Shown: positions 1-36,080, numbered from the stretch's first letter. The stretch: DNA of 64,000 bases from Strongylocentrotus purpuratus (GCF_000002235.5 NW_022145594.1:17114501-17178500), one strand, 5' to 3'. The notes: generated from the letters alone by a model not told the origin. A program made the numbers and translations.

Positions 1-1479
1 GAATGACTTATAGTTTGGAAACCCATCTTGAATATGAGTGGATGTTTATAATATAAGAACCTGTGAAGAGATTAGGGAACATTCTGGAACCCAGAAACAG
101 AATAGAAACCTATCTCAACTATAAGTGGACATTCTGATACAGGAACCTGTGATGAGATGAGACCACAGTCTGTGAATGTATGAATCCTAATTGAACTATG
201 ATTGGATATTTGAATGCTATGGGAAACTTTGGTGAGATTATAGCACAGTCCTTCAATATTACTTACAGAATGGAAACCAATCTTCAGGGTAATCGGATAT
301 TTGAATGTTACAGGAATCTGTGCTGAGATTAGAGCACAGTCTATTTAACTTTAAGAAAGGAAACCCATCTTTAGTGTGATTGGATATCTAAATGTTACAG
401 GGATCTGTGCTGAGATTAGAGCACAGTCTATTTACCTTGAAACAAACTTTAAGAATGGAAACCAATCTTCAGGGTGATCGGATATTTAATGTTACAGGAA
501 TCTGTGCTGAGATGAGAGCACAGTCTATTTACCTTGAAACAAACTTTAAGAATGGAAACCCATGTTCAGTGTGATTGGAAATCTAAATGTTACAGGGATC
601 TGTGCTGAGATTAGAGTACAGTCTATTTACCTTTAACCCTATTTAGCCCGGGCTATTTTGAAACTGCATAGCCCGGGGGGGGCTTCTCAGGCCCCCCCCT
701 ATGATCTCGGCCGTGAAACGCCCGATCGCCGCGAAAATTTGCATACATGTCAAGTGAAGTGTATAGAATACTATGGTAATTTCAATTTTTTTGAAAAATT
801 CACTCATTTGCATATTTATGGTAATTTATGCAAATAAGGTCATTAAATTCACATTTTTGCCCATTAATCAGACATTATTCATATTTAAGCATTCTTTCTC
901 ACTACATATATTTGTTAGACCATTTGGAATAATAATACAGCACAAAAATTTGAAAAACCAGGGTTATTCCTTATGTTATCTATTGTTTTGATAATTTCTT
1001 ATGTATTTCTTTGTTTTTTTAACTTATGTATTTTATTGTTTTTGTTGTTTTATTTCATTTCCAACTATAATTCAACTATTTTGACCCCAAAATAAACACC
1101 TAAAATCTAAACAAGACCAAATAACCAATGTTTTACCTCTTTATTTGAAAAATGAGATTTCCATATGTTTTGTACACAAATCACAAAAATGAGCGATTTT
1201 CGGGCTGACATGCGAAGACAAAAGGACACGTGACTTTGTAATGGTAGGTCCGATTTTCGAAAAATTTCTTTCAAAAGTTGCGCAAGACTCGAAAGAAAAA
1301 AGTCACAAAATTTCAGTGCAAGATTTTCTTGCGTTAAAAAATTATCGCGAAAAATGTCGAGGGGGGGGCTTCTCAAGCCCCCCCCGGGCTAAACAGGGTT
1401 AAGAATGGAAACCCATCTTCAGGGTGATTGGATATCTAAACGTTACAGGGATCTGTGCTGAGATTAGAGCACAGTCTGT

Positions 1480-1487
<8 letters not shown>
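1..1487. repeat. Degenerate ~105-bp tandem array, interrupted by a MITE
   Basis: About six or seven diverged copies of a roughly 105-bp unit fill 1-632 and resume at 1403. Recurring pieces are GAATGGAAACCCATCTTCAG, TGTTACAGGRATCTGTGCTG and GCACAGTCTATTTACCTTGA. The copies nearest the gene are the best conserved. The last copy runs into the final exon of the kinase gene: the plus-strand string TATTTACCTTGAAAC (the splice-donor region read on the minus strand) is present both at the exon edge and in units near 427 and 519. The array is interrupted by the TTAA element at 637-1398. Confidence 0.85.
637..1398. mobile_element. piggyBac-type MITE with TTAA target duplication
   Basis: The 762-bp element is flanked on both sides by TTAA (633-636 and 1399-1402). 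Its ends are inverted repeats: CCCTATTTAGCCCGGGC on the left and, reverse-complemented, CCCTGTTTAGCCCGGGG on the right. A second inner inverted pair, GGGGGGGCTTCTCARGCCCC, lies near each end (about 676-702 and 1361-1385). TTAA duplications plus CCCT termini are typical of piggyBac elements. No transposase is encoded and the interior is AT-rich. The neighbouring repeat units show the empty site (…TTTACCTTTAAGAATGG…), which supports the boundaries. Confidence 0.85.
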
Positions 1488-24400
<22,913 letters not shown>

Positions 24401-24458
24401 TTCTCCTGTTTGTTTAAAAACTTATGATACCTGATCATTCCGGTACTTGATAACAATA

Positions 24459-24841
24459 GACCTGTCATCATCAGCTCGAGATTGCCAAATATCTGGCTAT
24501 TTGAACCATCCCGATCGTGAATTATCTACTTAATTTGCGTCTCTATCAGTCCAAAGTTGCAATTAGCGGGATATTTGGTTGAGATAACCATCCCAAGATA
24601 TCTTGGGCTAGTATGCAAAATATCCCGCTATTTGTCTGGTGTGTCTTCACCATCCCGAAGACTAGCAGTCGCACTATGCGCGAATGCTGGGCAAAATATC
24701 TTGAGCTAATTTCTTGAGCTCGAGTTTCAAGTTTCGAGGTCAAGTCTCGAGCTGATGAGGACGCGATTTGCAACTTCTGGATTATTTCCCAAATCAGAAA
24801 TAGCCGGCTATTTGGCAATCTTGAGCTGATGAGGACAAGCC
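24459..24841. mobile_element. Palindromic foldback MITE, GCTCGAGATTGCCAAATA family
   Basis: Flanked by TA. The left arm GACCTGTCATCATCAGCTCG then AGATTGCCAAATATC pairs with the right arm GCTATTTGGCAATC then TTGAGCTGATGAGGACAAGC. Two further members are at 28628-28943 and 46821-47294. A TA target is consistent with the Tc1/mariner superfamily, but this is inference. Confidence 0.8.
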
Positions 24842-26039
24842 TAATGTGCAATCATGTTGATTCACAAGATATGTGGCCATCTGCCGAGGTCAGGACAGTC
24901 GTACATGACCTACATCTACATGTACAGGTACATATAGTTGTAGAATGTTTTTCGATTAAGATAATTTAGGTAATAGAAATGAAGTGAAAAACAAAAACGT
25001 TAACAAATTATTGGCATGACGAAAAAATATATAGGGAAAGTCAAAACCTAATAAAACTGTATGTGGCATTTATAAGCACGTACAGGAACGCATGTTTTTG
25101 CCGCAATTTGAAGCACCTGTAGATATACGTACAGGTATGTTTAGGTAGTTGAGATAATAATCTGTGAATCATGCTGATTCACAAGATACTGTATTTGGCT
25201 TTCTGCCAAAGTCAAGACAGCCGTACATGACTGACATTTTTAGATTATATTAAGCTCTCGTTTCATATCTTAGTTAGATAATACATGTACATGTGTACAA
25301 TGTAGTTCTTGAGATACATATCATTATTATACCATTTTTTTTTAAACGACAGCAACTTTACAAACTCTCTATATCGGCAAATGGATAAGAACTATCAGAT
25401 TTGAGTAGTTTTGTGAAAAAAGCACATATTGTAGCTACATGTATACACAAATTACTTTTTTCAGGTGCTTGGTTCACTTTAAAAGCAACTAAAAAACCCT
25501 ACATGTAGTTGCAAACATAACTCAAACCCTATATATTTGACTAAATAAATCCTAAAGCCACAAGAAGCCACTTTTATTTTTAGTTTTTGAGGAAGGGAAC
25601 AATTAAATTCAACCTCCAATGTACACTTATATAACTTTAAAAAAAAGTAAGTTGACCAAAACGGATAGAAATATACTTGTATTATGTACTCATGCTCTAT
25701 TTGTACCTAAACACGTCCATTTGGTGTTTGTTGAAGTTCTATTTGTAGCATATTTTTCCTAAAATAATCTGTCTTTGTTTATCTTTTGCGCAAAGAGATA
25801 ACTTGCAATCTATTTCTTTGTCTACAGTATGTAACTGCTGTGATTTTGTTAGCTAAGGGATGAAAGATACCACAAGTAATTAGTAGCTACATGTATGTTC
25901 ACATGGGAGCATCGTAACTAATTTTAAGTTTTAGAAACCTTGAAGTTACAAACAACGACGAGGGCTAACACAGGACAGAAACGACAAGTATTCAAAGTTT
26001 CAAACCTTTAAACTACAGGCTGAGCAAGCAGTCATTTAA

Positions 26040-26226
26040 AGGCCCACTGCACTACTGGTAGCTACTTGCGCCCTCTATATAACAAATAATGCATAATCGG
26101 TGACCATTGGTCCCCCATGATTCTCTTTTTCTTATGTTAATTGAGAGCTCAGTTGATGAGATAACCACCTGTCCAGTGACCTTGCAGGGCGGTCTAATCC
26201 CTCCTGTAAACTACGGCAGATAAGCT
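26040..26226 (+). mobile_element. 187-bp TTAA MITE family
   Basis: Flanked by TTAA (26036-26039, 26227-26230). Begins AGGCCCACTGCACTACTGGT, contains GTGACCATTGGTCCCCCATG and AACCACCTGTCCAGTGACCT, and ends CTACGGCAGATAAGCT. Length and flanks are the same as in the copies at 38528 and 60978. Confidence 0.85.
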
Positions 26227-26760
26227 TTAACTACAAGCTGGCGTATTAAATTTAGAGGTAATTTCATCCGCAAGGTATACATACATGTAATATTATAAGG
26301 ACCCCAGGCTGCTCAAATTTATTACACTAACCTTAAAATAATTAGTTGTTAATGACCTCGAGTAAAGCTTTATCCACACGGTTCCTTACTTACAAGATAA
26401 CCTCAAACTTTATAATTATGACCTAAACTTAAAGTTCACCGACTGTCTCTCGTGTGAATACAGCTTTTGTTTTAATACAAAACAGTGAACTTTGATCAGG
26501 AAAATATCCTTGTATCAAACACTTCTTGCAGTGAATAGATAACCCAGATATACATACATGTACATGTACATGTGGATATTTGCATGAGGTATTACGAGAT
26601 AATCCATGATTGCATTTGCTGGCACAAGACTTGATTACAGTTCTCATACTGTAGATTCTGCTTTAGTGCAGCTACAGTACATGTGACCAACTAAAGGCCC
26701 GTACTGATCTGACGGGGTAAAACGCCACTAAAAACACTACAGAAAATAAGCAAGTATAAA

Positions 26761-26861
26761 TTTGTCCCTATTTTCACGAAGTGACGGTAGTGAATGAAAA
26801 TCGCATACAATTTGCGTGCAGATTTTCCTCACTACCATCACTTCGTGAAAACAGGAACGAA
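26761..26861. mobile_element. Short palindromic element
   Basis: TGTCCCTATTTTCACGAAGT then GACGGTAGTGA pairs with TCACTACCATCACTTCGTGA then AAACAGGAACGA around a 35-bp centre. Confidence 0.65.
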
Positions 26862-27201
26862 ATGAATGGATACTGTATGAAGAAAGGTCTAGCATATCCA
26901 CTTTATAGCTCTGCGTGATAAGATAACGTGGATAGCGTATTACACTATACCTCCTTATTTTTTTTTCAACCTGGGGTTTACTGCTTCCTATCTGAATGGG
27001 GGGGGGGGGGGTTAAATAAAATAAAAAATACAAGCACATTGCTTAATTAAAAATCGTTGGATAGAGCTGGAAACTATTGCATGCTGTTTCATAAAAAAAC
27101 CTTGGAATAGTCTCTGTACATGAAACACACGTGACCACGTTTGACCAATCATTGATTAGGATCTTGGAGTGAGTTGTAGAAATATACAGTACATGTATAT
27201 T

Positions 27202-27784
27202 AAGGCTGTGCACAACAGTGTAATGAGGTACCCGAGTACACTCCCAGGCTCACAAGCGAATACTCGAATATTCGGACGCCATGTTTTTTAATAATTTTTT
27301 GAATTTTTTTGAATTTTTTTGAATTTTTTGAATTTTTTTTATTTTTTGAATTTTTTTATTTTTTTTTTATTTTTTTGCCACCACCATACCACTCGGCAGT
27401 TTCCCAAGTCCCTCGCCGAAAACGCATGCAAATTTACTTCGAGTTGCAGTTGACGCTGATTTAATAATAATAATAACAGTAAGCAATGCTGTTTTAAAAA
27501 CCAAAGATGGCAGAATAATCCATTGTCCTCCGAGTCCAAACAGAAATCTGGACATTTGGTCCCAGTTTCTGAGTGGTGAGTTTGACAGTGCTTGAGTTTG
27601 GAAACATTTTTACCGACGGTACCATGCCAGCGGCCGCCGCTCTTCCTGGCACGGGTAAGCGTGGGCCTGGACATTTTTTTTTTTTTTTTTTTTTTTGCGG
27701 CCGAATATTCGGGTACAAGAAATCTTACCCAAGTAGTTGTCAACCGTGCGGGTACTCAAGCATTCGACTACCCGTCGCAGCCTT
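27202..27784. mobile_element. Foldback element with AAGGCTG ends
   Basis: The left end AAGGCTGTGCACAACAGTGT and right end TACCCGTCGCAGCCTT share AAGGCTGYG as inverted ends. Further in, GAGTACACTC and CGAATATTCGG/CCGAATATTCGGGTAC occur on both sides. The centre contains a (GAATTTTTTT)n tract, a T18 run, and NotI-like GCGGCCGC. hAT-like by general appearance only. Confidence 0.55.
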
Positions 27785-28036
27785 AATGTAGATGAACATG
27801 TATACATCATACATGTGGCGTCATAGTAGACAGTACAGTGTATGTTTTCATCTCACTTCCAATAACCAAGGCCACATGTTGCATGCATACATGTACATGT
27901 AGGCATGGGGGAAGGAGAGGAGGCCATAAAGTCCAATCACGCTAATGGCAAGAATGGCCTAAAGACGTAGACGACACGCTAATGAGAAAGCAGGCTTCAT
28001 CCTCCTTGCACCAACATACATGTGCATCAACTTCCA

Positions 28037-28285
28037 TAAAGAGCCCCTGCCATCCAAATGCAAGTTTATTCCTGTAGGTGTGTAGTCCTGCATACATCTC
28101 ATATTTTGATATGTAAACTTCTGAATGTGTTTCATAGATTTTTAAATATTTGTTGAAATATTGTTTTCTTCAAACTTGCTATTAATTAAAGCTCCAACAT
28201 AAAAATCCTCCAGATCTCATCCCCTTGTGACATCATCTGTTACACCAACAGGAATAAACTTGTATTTGGACGGCAGGGGCCCTTT
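28037..28285. mobile_element. Foldback element with 45-bp arms
   Basis: AGAGCCCCTGCCATCCAAAT then GCAAGTTTATTCCTGTAGG at the left pairs with ACACCAACAGGAATAAACTT then GTATTTGGACGGCAGGGGCC at the right. About 249 bp, no coding content. Confidence 0.75.
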
Positions 28286-28627
28286 AAAGGAGTAGACCAC
28301 TTTAACAAGACTTTCTATTCCTTTAAGTCATACACTTTTGGAAGCAAAATCCATTGAAATTACAATAGTAGGCAGAACCAAACACAACACAAGCGCATCT
28401 CCGCCTCACCAATACTAAAAACTGCACATGTATACAAGTGTGAGCATGTGTACATACTACATGTACAGTATGTGTGTGTAGGGGGAGGGGCTTATCTTCT
28501 TTAGATGTGGACATACATGTACTAAAACGTTTTCACTGGTGACCTCCCACTGCAGAATTCCAGGAAACTTTATCCTCAATAACTTACCACAGTAATAGAG
28601 TGCATTCACGTTGCAGTTTGCACATTA

Positions 28628-28943
28628 GCCCTGTCCTCATCAGCTCGAGTTTGCCAAATAACTATTTTAAGACTCTGGATATTATCCCGAAGCCCAAAAT
28701 TGCGTCTTCACCCGACCGGTACGCTCATTATAAACTAGCTCGGACGGGCGCAAAATTAGCCCACTATCTCCAAAATAGTGAGATATTTTGGAAACAAGAC
28801 AAAGATTTCTTGGGATGTTTTCTCGACCAAATATCCCGCTAATTGCAACTGCGGGCTGACGAAGACGCAAATTAACTGTTTAATTTGCCCGGGATAGTTA
28901 AAATAGCGGGTTATTTGGCAAACTCAAGCTGATGAAAACAGGC
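28628..28943. mobile_element. Palindromic foldback MITE, second member
   Basis: The left arm GCCCTGTCCTCATCAGCTCG then AGTTTGCCAAATAAC pairs with the right arm GGTTATTTGGCAAACTCAAG then CTGATGAAAACAGGC. Same family as 24459-24841; shorter internal part. Confidence 0.78.
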
Positions 28944-29640
28944 TTATTGCAGTTTGCACTTTGTAGATTTATATACATGTACATGTACCATGATGTAAAT
29001 GAATGAAATCAAGTCTAATCTGACCTATTAAAAAACAAACACTAGAAGAGAAAATAAAAACGTGAAAAATCGCAACTTGGAAAGAGTATAAACGGAAGTG
29101 CACAAAGAGTCAAGTCGCTTTAAGGCCAGGGTCTGTTTCCCGCTTAAGGGCTCTGAAAGTTGAAGTATTCTTATGCTCTCTGGTGCAATCTGAGCCATAC
29201 TCTGAAGCAATTTCAAACCATTTTATGACTAAATTTTTGAAAAATAATTTTAGTTGAGAATGAATTCAAACCTGAAATTGATTTTCAAACCTCCTTTCAT
29301 TTCAAAATTCAAACCTGTCACTCTTGTACATAATAAACCTCTTACAAATATAGCAAGCATTGCTCCCACCATGGCATTCCACAACATATTTTGCTACCTG
29401 ATGTCATGAATAAATCATGATGAAGTTGCTTGAATAAGTTGTTGTGAAAAGGCAGGTTGTGGTTGATAATAATGGTATTGATGTTATCAGAATGAATTGC
29501 TGATACAGTACACAGAGATTTCCTTGCTTCACTATGTCAAACAGTGAATGATCTAATAAAACATATTGAGTTCATAATAATATTTGTTAACAATAAATTA
29601 TATTTATGAAGACATTCACATATTTAAATTTTGTGTTTAA

Positions 29641-30033
29641 AGAGAAGGTTGAGTTCTGGGAAGAAGTGAAAAATAATTTGTGAGCGTTATCATTCTTATT
29701 ATGCAAGTGTGAAAGAACATCAGATAAGACATGTTCCCTGAAAAGCATGGCTCTTCAAATGCCTTTATATTCTGAATATGTCATGAAACTCGTAAAACTC
29801 GGGGGGTAGGTTTTTTACGCCACATGTTCGTGTAGTTCCATATACATGTACATCTTTCTGTGTACAGTGTTTGTAACTTTACCAAGACTTGGCCAAATTT
29901 CTTTATCATTTTGATGATTCCAGAACCTTGCAATACACACAAATTCTTATATGCTAGATGATCAACCTTTTCTGGAAGATTCCACATCGTTTCTTTCACA
30001 ATGCAATCGCAGGACCAGAACTCAACTTCATCT
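29641..30033. mobile_element. TTAA MITE, GTTGAGTTCTGG family
   Basis: Flanked by TTAA (29637-29640, 30034-30037). Ends AGAGAAGGTTGAGTTCTGG and CCAGAACTCAACTTCATCT are inverted. Body shared with 41263-41648 and, reversed, 43267-43652 (AAAAATAATTTGTGAGCG, AGATAAGACATGTTCCCTGA, TCATTTTGATGATTCCAGAA). Confidence 0.88.
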
Positions 30034-30639
30034 TTAAACCATGTATCATTGATGGAATACAGCCTGAAGTAAGTATTTCAGTAGCAAATGTCTTGTCACC
30101 TTTACATGAAGATGTGTAGAGCAGCACAATAAAATAGAGTCACAACATTCTATACAACAACAAAAAAGTGAGGCTGCACTGTAAAAAATGCAAGTAAGGA
30201 AGAGACAAAGAAATCAAACCTTGTCAAAACAACTCATGTTGCAGAAGGCAAACTTTCTAAAGAGCCTAGCCAGATTTCATAAGTTGAAACCCTATCGGCT
30301 TGACATTCTGTGGCAATGAGCATGTGAGCGAGAAAACACCTAGAGGCGAGACTAATTGTAAAGTGATCGCATCTCCGAGAGAAAAGAGCAATGATGTAGA
30401 CCACATGTACAAAGCTTAATGCTCTTTGAGCTCTTGTTATTTTAACCTCTCAAAAATGTTTTTTATTTGCCAAAAATGTTTTAATTCCTCTCTCTCCCTC
30501 CTATTACTCTTGAGTTATTCATAGAATCATGAATGAAAAAAATGTCCTCACAAAATCGAATGAAAGTTACATAGATCATACATGAACAAAGTTCACCTTT
30601 CTTGTAGCTCATATTGCTGTAACATTACGGATATCTCCA

Positions 30640-31210
30640 ATTCCGTTTAACCGCCAGTCAAAACCGGACGGTTTTCGGTTAAACGATTTAAAATAAAATA
30701 AAAATTTGCCGACTCGGCAGCAAGCCAGGTCCGTGTTAAAAAACTCACGCGGGAAGGACTTTCATTCAACTGCGAGGTGCAGTTGAAGGTGCCGATTTGT
30801 GCTTGTGAACTTGTTACAAATAGTAACAATGTTGTTTTTAGAAGAATGTGTAAGATCATGTAAATTAAAAACAGTAGAGGAGCTAAGATAGAACCTTGTG
30901 GTACGCCATGTGTAATAGAAGAAAAGTTTGAGGAATTATTATTATAAACTACATATTGAGATCTATTACAAATATTACTTTCAAACCAAGATGACAGACA
31001 AATTGGGAGTGTTGTTCTAGTTTCCAAGTGGTGAGTCAACACACAGATTACTGAGCTGGGAGACATTGCCAGGCATAGTGCCAGGTGGAGGGGCATAAAT
31101 CGAAACTAAAAAAACAAATTAAAAAAAACAAAGGGAAAACAAAACCGTCCAATTGAAAATGGATAGTGCCATGGGCGGTCGGATACCGGACGGTTAAAGG
31201 TTTGACTACA
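30640..31210 (-). mobile_element. Composite repeat carrying a reverse transcriptase fragment
   Basis: On the minus strand, 31030 down to 30840 reads RSQYVVYNNNSSNFSSI then THGVPQGSILAPLLFLIYM, the RT core of a Jockey/CR1-like non-LTR element, with broken continuation. The 5' side (ATTTATGCCCCTCCACCTGG) is shared with 20060-20330. Outside this lie GTCAAAACCGGACGGTTTTC (30656-30680) and GATACCGGACGGTTAAAGG (31180-31200), so the RT piece may sit inside another element. Confidence 0.7.
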
Positions 31211-32900
31211 GCACTAGCTCACATTATTTTTTATCAAAATTAATATTTTATTTACTCCCTTTCTTCATATTCTTGATAAAAGATCACCCCGAGATCAACA
31301 AAATAGTTATTGATACAAACTACACAGGTAACCTTTCTTTTAGATTAAAGACTCGATATGACAAGGGACTTGGTAATGAGGATTAATGCCTTGGTTTCAA
31401 ACCTGGGACCTCCCAGTTTCTATGACTGTATTTTGTTGCTATGTTGGGAAAATAGTTGAATAGAATAAAATAATACATGTATGCAGTTATGCACTGTATA
31501 CTAGTACTATCAAAAATCAAGTTAACATTTTAACTTTCATCATACATGTGTATATAATAATGGCTCAGCTAAAATCATCAAGAAAATTCACCAGACTGTG
31601 GAATACAACGTACTACTTCTAGTCAATGTAACACCAATATGATAATAAACCACATAAAGGCATTTTATTATTACTTGCCACACTCTACCCAGGTGAAGAA
31701 AGGGTACCAGAAATGATAATTCCTTGTGAAATGAGAATTGTTACCGGTAATAGAGCTACATGTACAGTGCAAGTACATTGAAAGCTTTTAGGTAATCACT
31801 TTGCAGTTCTTATGAAATGCAACAACAATATATCACAATGCGAAATGCACTATAAAAGAACAGTCTACTGTTATTTTCATGATCATTACTACTACTCATA
31901 AAAGGCACAACAGTATTTATTGTCAGGGCAACCTATTGTGAACCAGTTTTGGCAAATATAGGAATACAACACTGCAAAGTGCATTACTGCACATTTCACC
32001 CACATCAAAGAGAGATCACACATTATTTCTGTTTGTCGAGCAAAGTGAGGCTTCGGTCTGCCCATTTCAAATCATGTATTTTCATGGTTCGTTCGGTGAT
32101 GTCATTTAGAGAGAAAAAAGCCTGGTGAAGCCCTCCAAAATGCACTTTGAAAAGGTACTGACGTATTTGTGCGTCGCTGTAGATCTTTGTGGACGTCAGG
32201 GGTAAACCACAAGAAAAGCTACTTGCATAGCTTGCGCATGCATTAGACTCTCACCGGGAATCTGGGGTTTGACGTACATGTACATGTACATGTAAAGTAC
32301 AAACTTGAGGTCTCCATTCAACATGATAATTGCGCAATGATGTTGGAAATGTACAATCCCTGAAATATACAATCAGCCCAACAATCATCAAACCTCCCCC
32401 CACCCCTTCCCAGGCTATATTTTTAAAACCATGTGATATGGACAAACGATGAACTCTTCAAGTATTTCAGGTTAAAGCAATCATTTTTTGTTTTCAGAGG
32501 GGGGGGGGGGGGGGGGGGGGGGGGTTACTTCACCAAAACGTTTCTACACAATGTACATTGTAAGTCTTCAAAGTCACAAAATGTGACCTGTTAATCGAGT
32601 TTAAACACCGTTCACCGCAAATTTATTGTAGGAAATGTCAATTGGTTATCAACAATCTGTATGAGTCACCAGCCAAGGTCAATGGCACACACATGTTCTG
32701 TGCTTCCTAGACAAAGGAAGAGCAGTGCAATAAGGGCATAACTCCATGTGTGACAGAACATTACATTAATATTATTTTGGGGATTAACCTCGACTAGCAA
32801 CCTTTGATTTGTTTTTCCCCCTCTACATACTGGTTTATCATCTTATTTCCCCCTTTGTCACTTACACTTTTTTTCTGATTATGTACAGTATGTAGGCCTA
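31211..32900. other. AT-rich region without recognisable gene
   Basis: No conserved coding frame. Contains a G28 run (about 32499-32524) and a CpG-bearing stretch at 32060-32230. Short GTACATGTACATG runs occur at 32275-32292. Confidence 0.5.
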
Positions 32901-33003
32901 TATTCCTTTGTATTTTATAATGTACATTATACATTTTGTATTTGCATGTTCTTTTGAATGTGGAAAATGTGGAAAAATAAATAAAATGAAATGAAATGAA
33001 ATT
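32901..33003 (+). repeat. 3' tail of a dispersed element (LINE-like), copy 1
   Basis: TATTCCTTTGTATTTTATAA, TTTTGAATGTGGAAAATGTG and an AAATAAATAAAATGAAATGA tail recur at 44345-44440. The A-rich 3' terminus with short tandem AAATG units suggests a non-LTR retroelement end. Confidence 0.6.
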
Positions 33004-33878
33004 ATGTACAAGGTTCAAGCTGCCACATGCATCTAATAAGCAAGAAAGAAAAAAAATATAGAAATCAATGACCATAGGCCTAGGGGGGAATTAATTACCA
33101 CAGGGGAAAATGAGGTTAAAGAGAAATACAAATTGTTGGGGTAAAAATGACATGTACTTATTAATTTATTGCAAACCATTGTTTTTTTAATATATCATGT
33201 GAGCCTTAAGCAAGCTTTTGAAACAAGAATATTAGCTTTGTTTATTTGGTCCTAAAATCTATTGATTAGTGGTAGGTGAAACAAATACAACTGTAAACCT
33301 AACATTTCTGAATATTACTAGGTTTATGTTTTGTATAGGACAAACACTGGTTGAAAGTGGTTGGTTTAAAATATGAAGGTTAAGGTGGTAATCACTGTTT
33401 TAAAGAGCTATTACAAGAAATGTTTTCTATACGATCAAAATCATGATTCATTTGATTAATAGATTGATTTCAAGACTTACATGTACTTTCAGTCAATTCC
33501 TGGAGCAAATGAAACTTGATAATGTTGCTTCACATCAGTTTATAATTCAAATACATTTTCATGTCATTTAAATGTACACACATTTCTGTCATATTCTCAC
33601 AGCAGCAATAATTTGCAAAGGTGTCAAAAGTCAACCGGCGACCTTCTGCGACCGGCCTTTCCGACTCCAGCTTCACCGTGAGCTGTGAAACAATCTAGTG
33701 GGCCATTTTGGATTATTAATGTCAGGATTAATTAGGGTCAACATGGGGGGCACCGCAGCGCACCTGTGTAGGATGAAGGAACTAAGGACTGGTAGGGGGT
33801 GGTGATTACGCCCCCCTTAATTGGAATCGTGCTGGTATGTCACAGTCTAGGGCTCTTGCACAGCTAGGAATGCTGTAC

Positions 33879-34070
33879 AGTGTACATTACAAATACATCA
33901 AGTGCATTCAATGTACATTACAAATACATCAAGTACATTCAATGTACATGTACATCACAAATACATCAAGTGTATTCAATGTACATTACAAATACATCAA
34001 GTGCATTCAATGTACATTACAAATACATCAAGTGCATTCAATGTACATTACAAATACATCAAGCACATGT
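33879..34070 (+). repeat. 31-bp minisatellite
   Basis: About six copies of TGTACATTACAAATACATCA then AGTGCATTCAA. Because 31 is not a multiple of 3 the three forward frames read the same peptide repeat in turn; these are not genes. Confidence 0.9.
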
Positions 34071-34205
34071 TCATTCAATGTACATGAACATTCAATGCAC
34101 TGTACATGCACATTGTTCAACCAATGTATTGTACACAGGGTGTACAGTATGTTTATGTTTGGAAATGAAAATAAATGAAATAGTGTCCTGCCAACATTCA
34201 AACCC

Positions 34206-34440
34206 TAAAAATAAGCTTGACGGTTCTGGTAATGATAGAAAATAAATTCTCACAGAATCCAACAAGACTTTAATACACTGAATGTTCAAGATAACATGTG
34301 CCAAATGATTATGGTATAAAATGTATAAGGGGCTGAGTAATGAACATACAGTATTAAAAGGATATCAAGGTAATGTACAGTACATGTTCACTGCAATGTA
34401 CATAGTCGGACACCATGTGTTTTTACACAGGTCCCTATGT
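34206..34440 (+). mobile_element. Truncated TTAA MITE relic (CTTGAGTTCTGGTAA subfamily)
   Basis: GACGGTTCTGGTAATGATAG, AATAAATTCTCACAGAATCC, AATGTTCAAGATAACATGTG and GGGCTGAGTAATGAACATA match the left half of 51251-51632. The right half is absent. Confidence 0.6.
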
Positions 34441-34791
34441 GCAATGAGAGTTGTGATTTTTATTGAAGATGATTTTCCAGCAAGTTTTTGTGAGCTTTTA
34501 AGTATCTTACTGGTTCAAACAATCAATCTACTGCAGGATAAACAATCCAGAATGAATTATAGCCATGTTCTCTCACATCCGACTCCCGTACCAGAGCTCA
34601 AGATTAGCTTTAATGGTGATTTGTGTAACTTTCATACAAATATTCCCCAGGGAACGACACTTAATCAATTGAATTGTCAAGCTCGCTATGACGTAGCGAC
34701 TGCAGCCGAGAGAATGCCATAGGTATGAATTTGCGTCATTACGCCCGGGCCTGTTTGAAGAGTTAACTGCCCTCTCGTGTTTGTTCCCTGA

Positions 34792-35205
34792 TTAAAGAGA
34801 AGGTTGAGTTCTAGCTGGCAGAGATGAAATCAAATTTGTCGGCTCCTCATTCTTATGACCTACATCTACGTCAGTCTGGAAGAAGATCGGGAGAAATATC
34901 CCCTGCTCTTCAAATGCCCTCATTTTCTAGCTAACCAGTCTGAATGCTCCCTTTACTATACAGTGTATGATGATTCTTTAGAAGGTATTTCTTCATAAAT
35001 CAGAGACGTCACAAGGAACTTTAAAATAATCCTTTTCTGGAAGAAGATCAGGGAGAAATGTCTCCTGACAAGGATTGCTCTTCAGATGCCCTCATATTCA
35101 CGTTATCCAGTCTGAATGCCCCTTTCAATATTCAGTGTATGACGATTCTTTAGAAGGTATTTCTTCATAAATCAGAGACGTCACAAGGATCTTTAACATA
35201 ATCCT
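34792..35205. repeat. MITE edge plus ~165-bp direct duplication
   Basis: TTAAAGAGAAGGTTGAGTTC at 34793 is the edge of the GTTGAGTTCTGG MITE family. Two successive units follow (about 34876-35040 and 35041-35205), sharing TGGAAGAAGATC, GGTATTTCTTCATAAATCAG and AGACGTCACAAGGA. Confidence 0.65.
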
Positions 35206-35739
35206 GAACTGACATTCAAATGTTGAGAGATCTAAGTGAAGTGAGCGTAGTAAACTGCAGTATAACAGTATTAAAACCCAAATTATAAAAGACTTAAATT
35301 TACTTTTTTTGTCAGAATTGAAGATATTTTATTCATAAATGTATTCTTTAATGTTCATTATTTCCCCTTATCTTTTCTAATTTTATTTGAAATTTTTGTG
35401 AAGATTGGCATCTCTGCTTTTAAGTGTTTTGTATTGATTACCTACAGTGTATACCCTGAACACACTATCACATGTATGAAATTGATCTGGGCAAATCATT
35501 TTAAATTCTGGGCAAATAGAAAGGACACTTCGTCCTTCTGAATACTTGCATCTTGGACTTTACTCCCTGCCACAAACAAATGACCTACCATTATGTAACA
35601 AGATACCCAAATCACTATTCTTTCAATGCATCGCTTACAATGATGGCAACGCAAATTGGCAACATTCAATAAGATCTTGTTCTCTCTCGTTTTCTCTATC
35701 CACCTACAGTGTATCAATCTAGCAAGCTATTTGTCTCCC

Positions 35740-35947
35740 TATTTCTTGCTTCCTATCTCTCTCTCTGCCCCTCCCCACCACTACACACACACTCTATCTC
35801 TATCTCTCCATTCTCTCTCCTCTCTCTCTCTCTCTCTCTCCACCTTTCTCTCCTCTCTCTCTCTCTCTCTCGATCTGTCTCTCCATTTCTCTCTTCCCCT
35901 CTCTTTGCCCCTCCCCCACCACTACACAAACTCTATCTCTCCACCTT

Positions 35948-35985
<38 letters not shown>

Positions 35986-36002
35986 TTCTCTCTCCTTCTC
36001 TC

Positions 36003-36033
<31 letters not shown>

Positions 36034-36080
36034 CCCTCCCCCTCTCTCTCTCTTTCTCTCTTGCCCTCTTCCTCTCCCAG
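35740..36080. repeat. CT-rich microsatellite
   Basis: (TC)n with interspersed CCCC runs and CACCACTACACA blocks. Ser/Leu/Pro and Arg/Glu open frames over it are low complexity. Confidence 0.95.
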
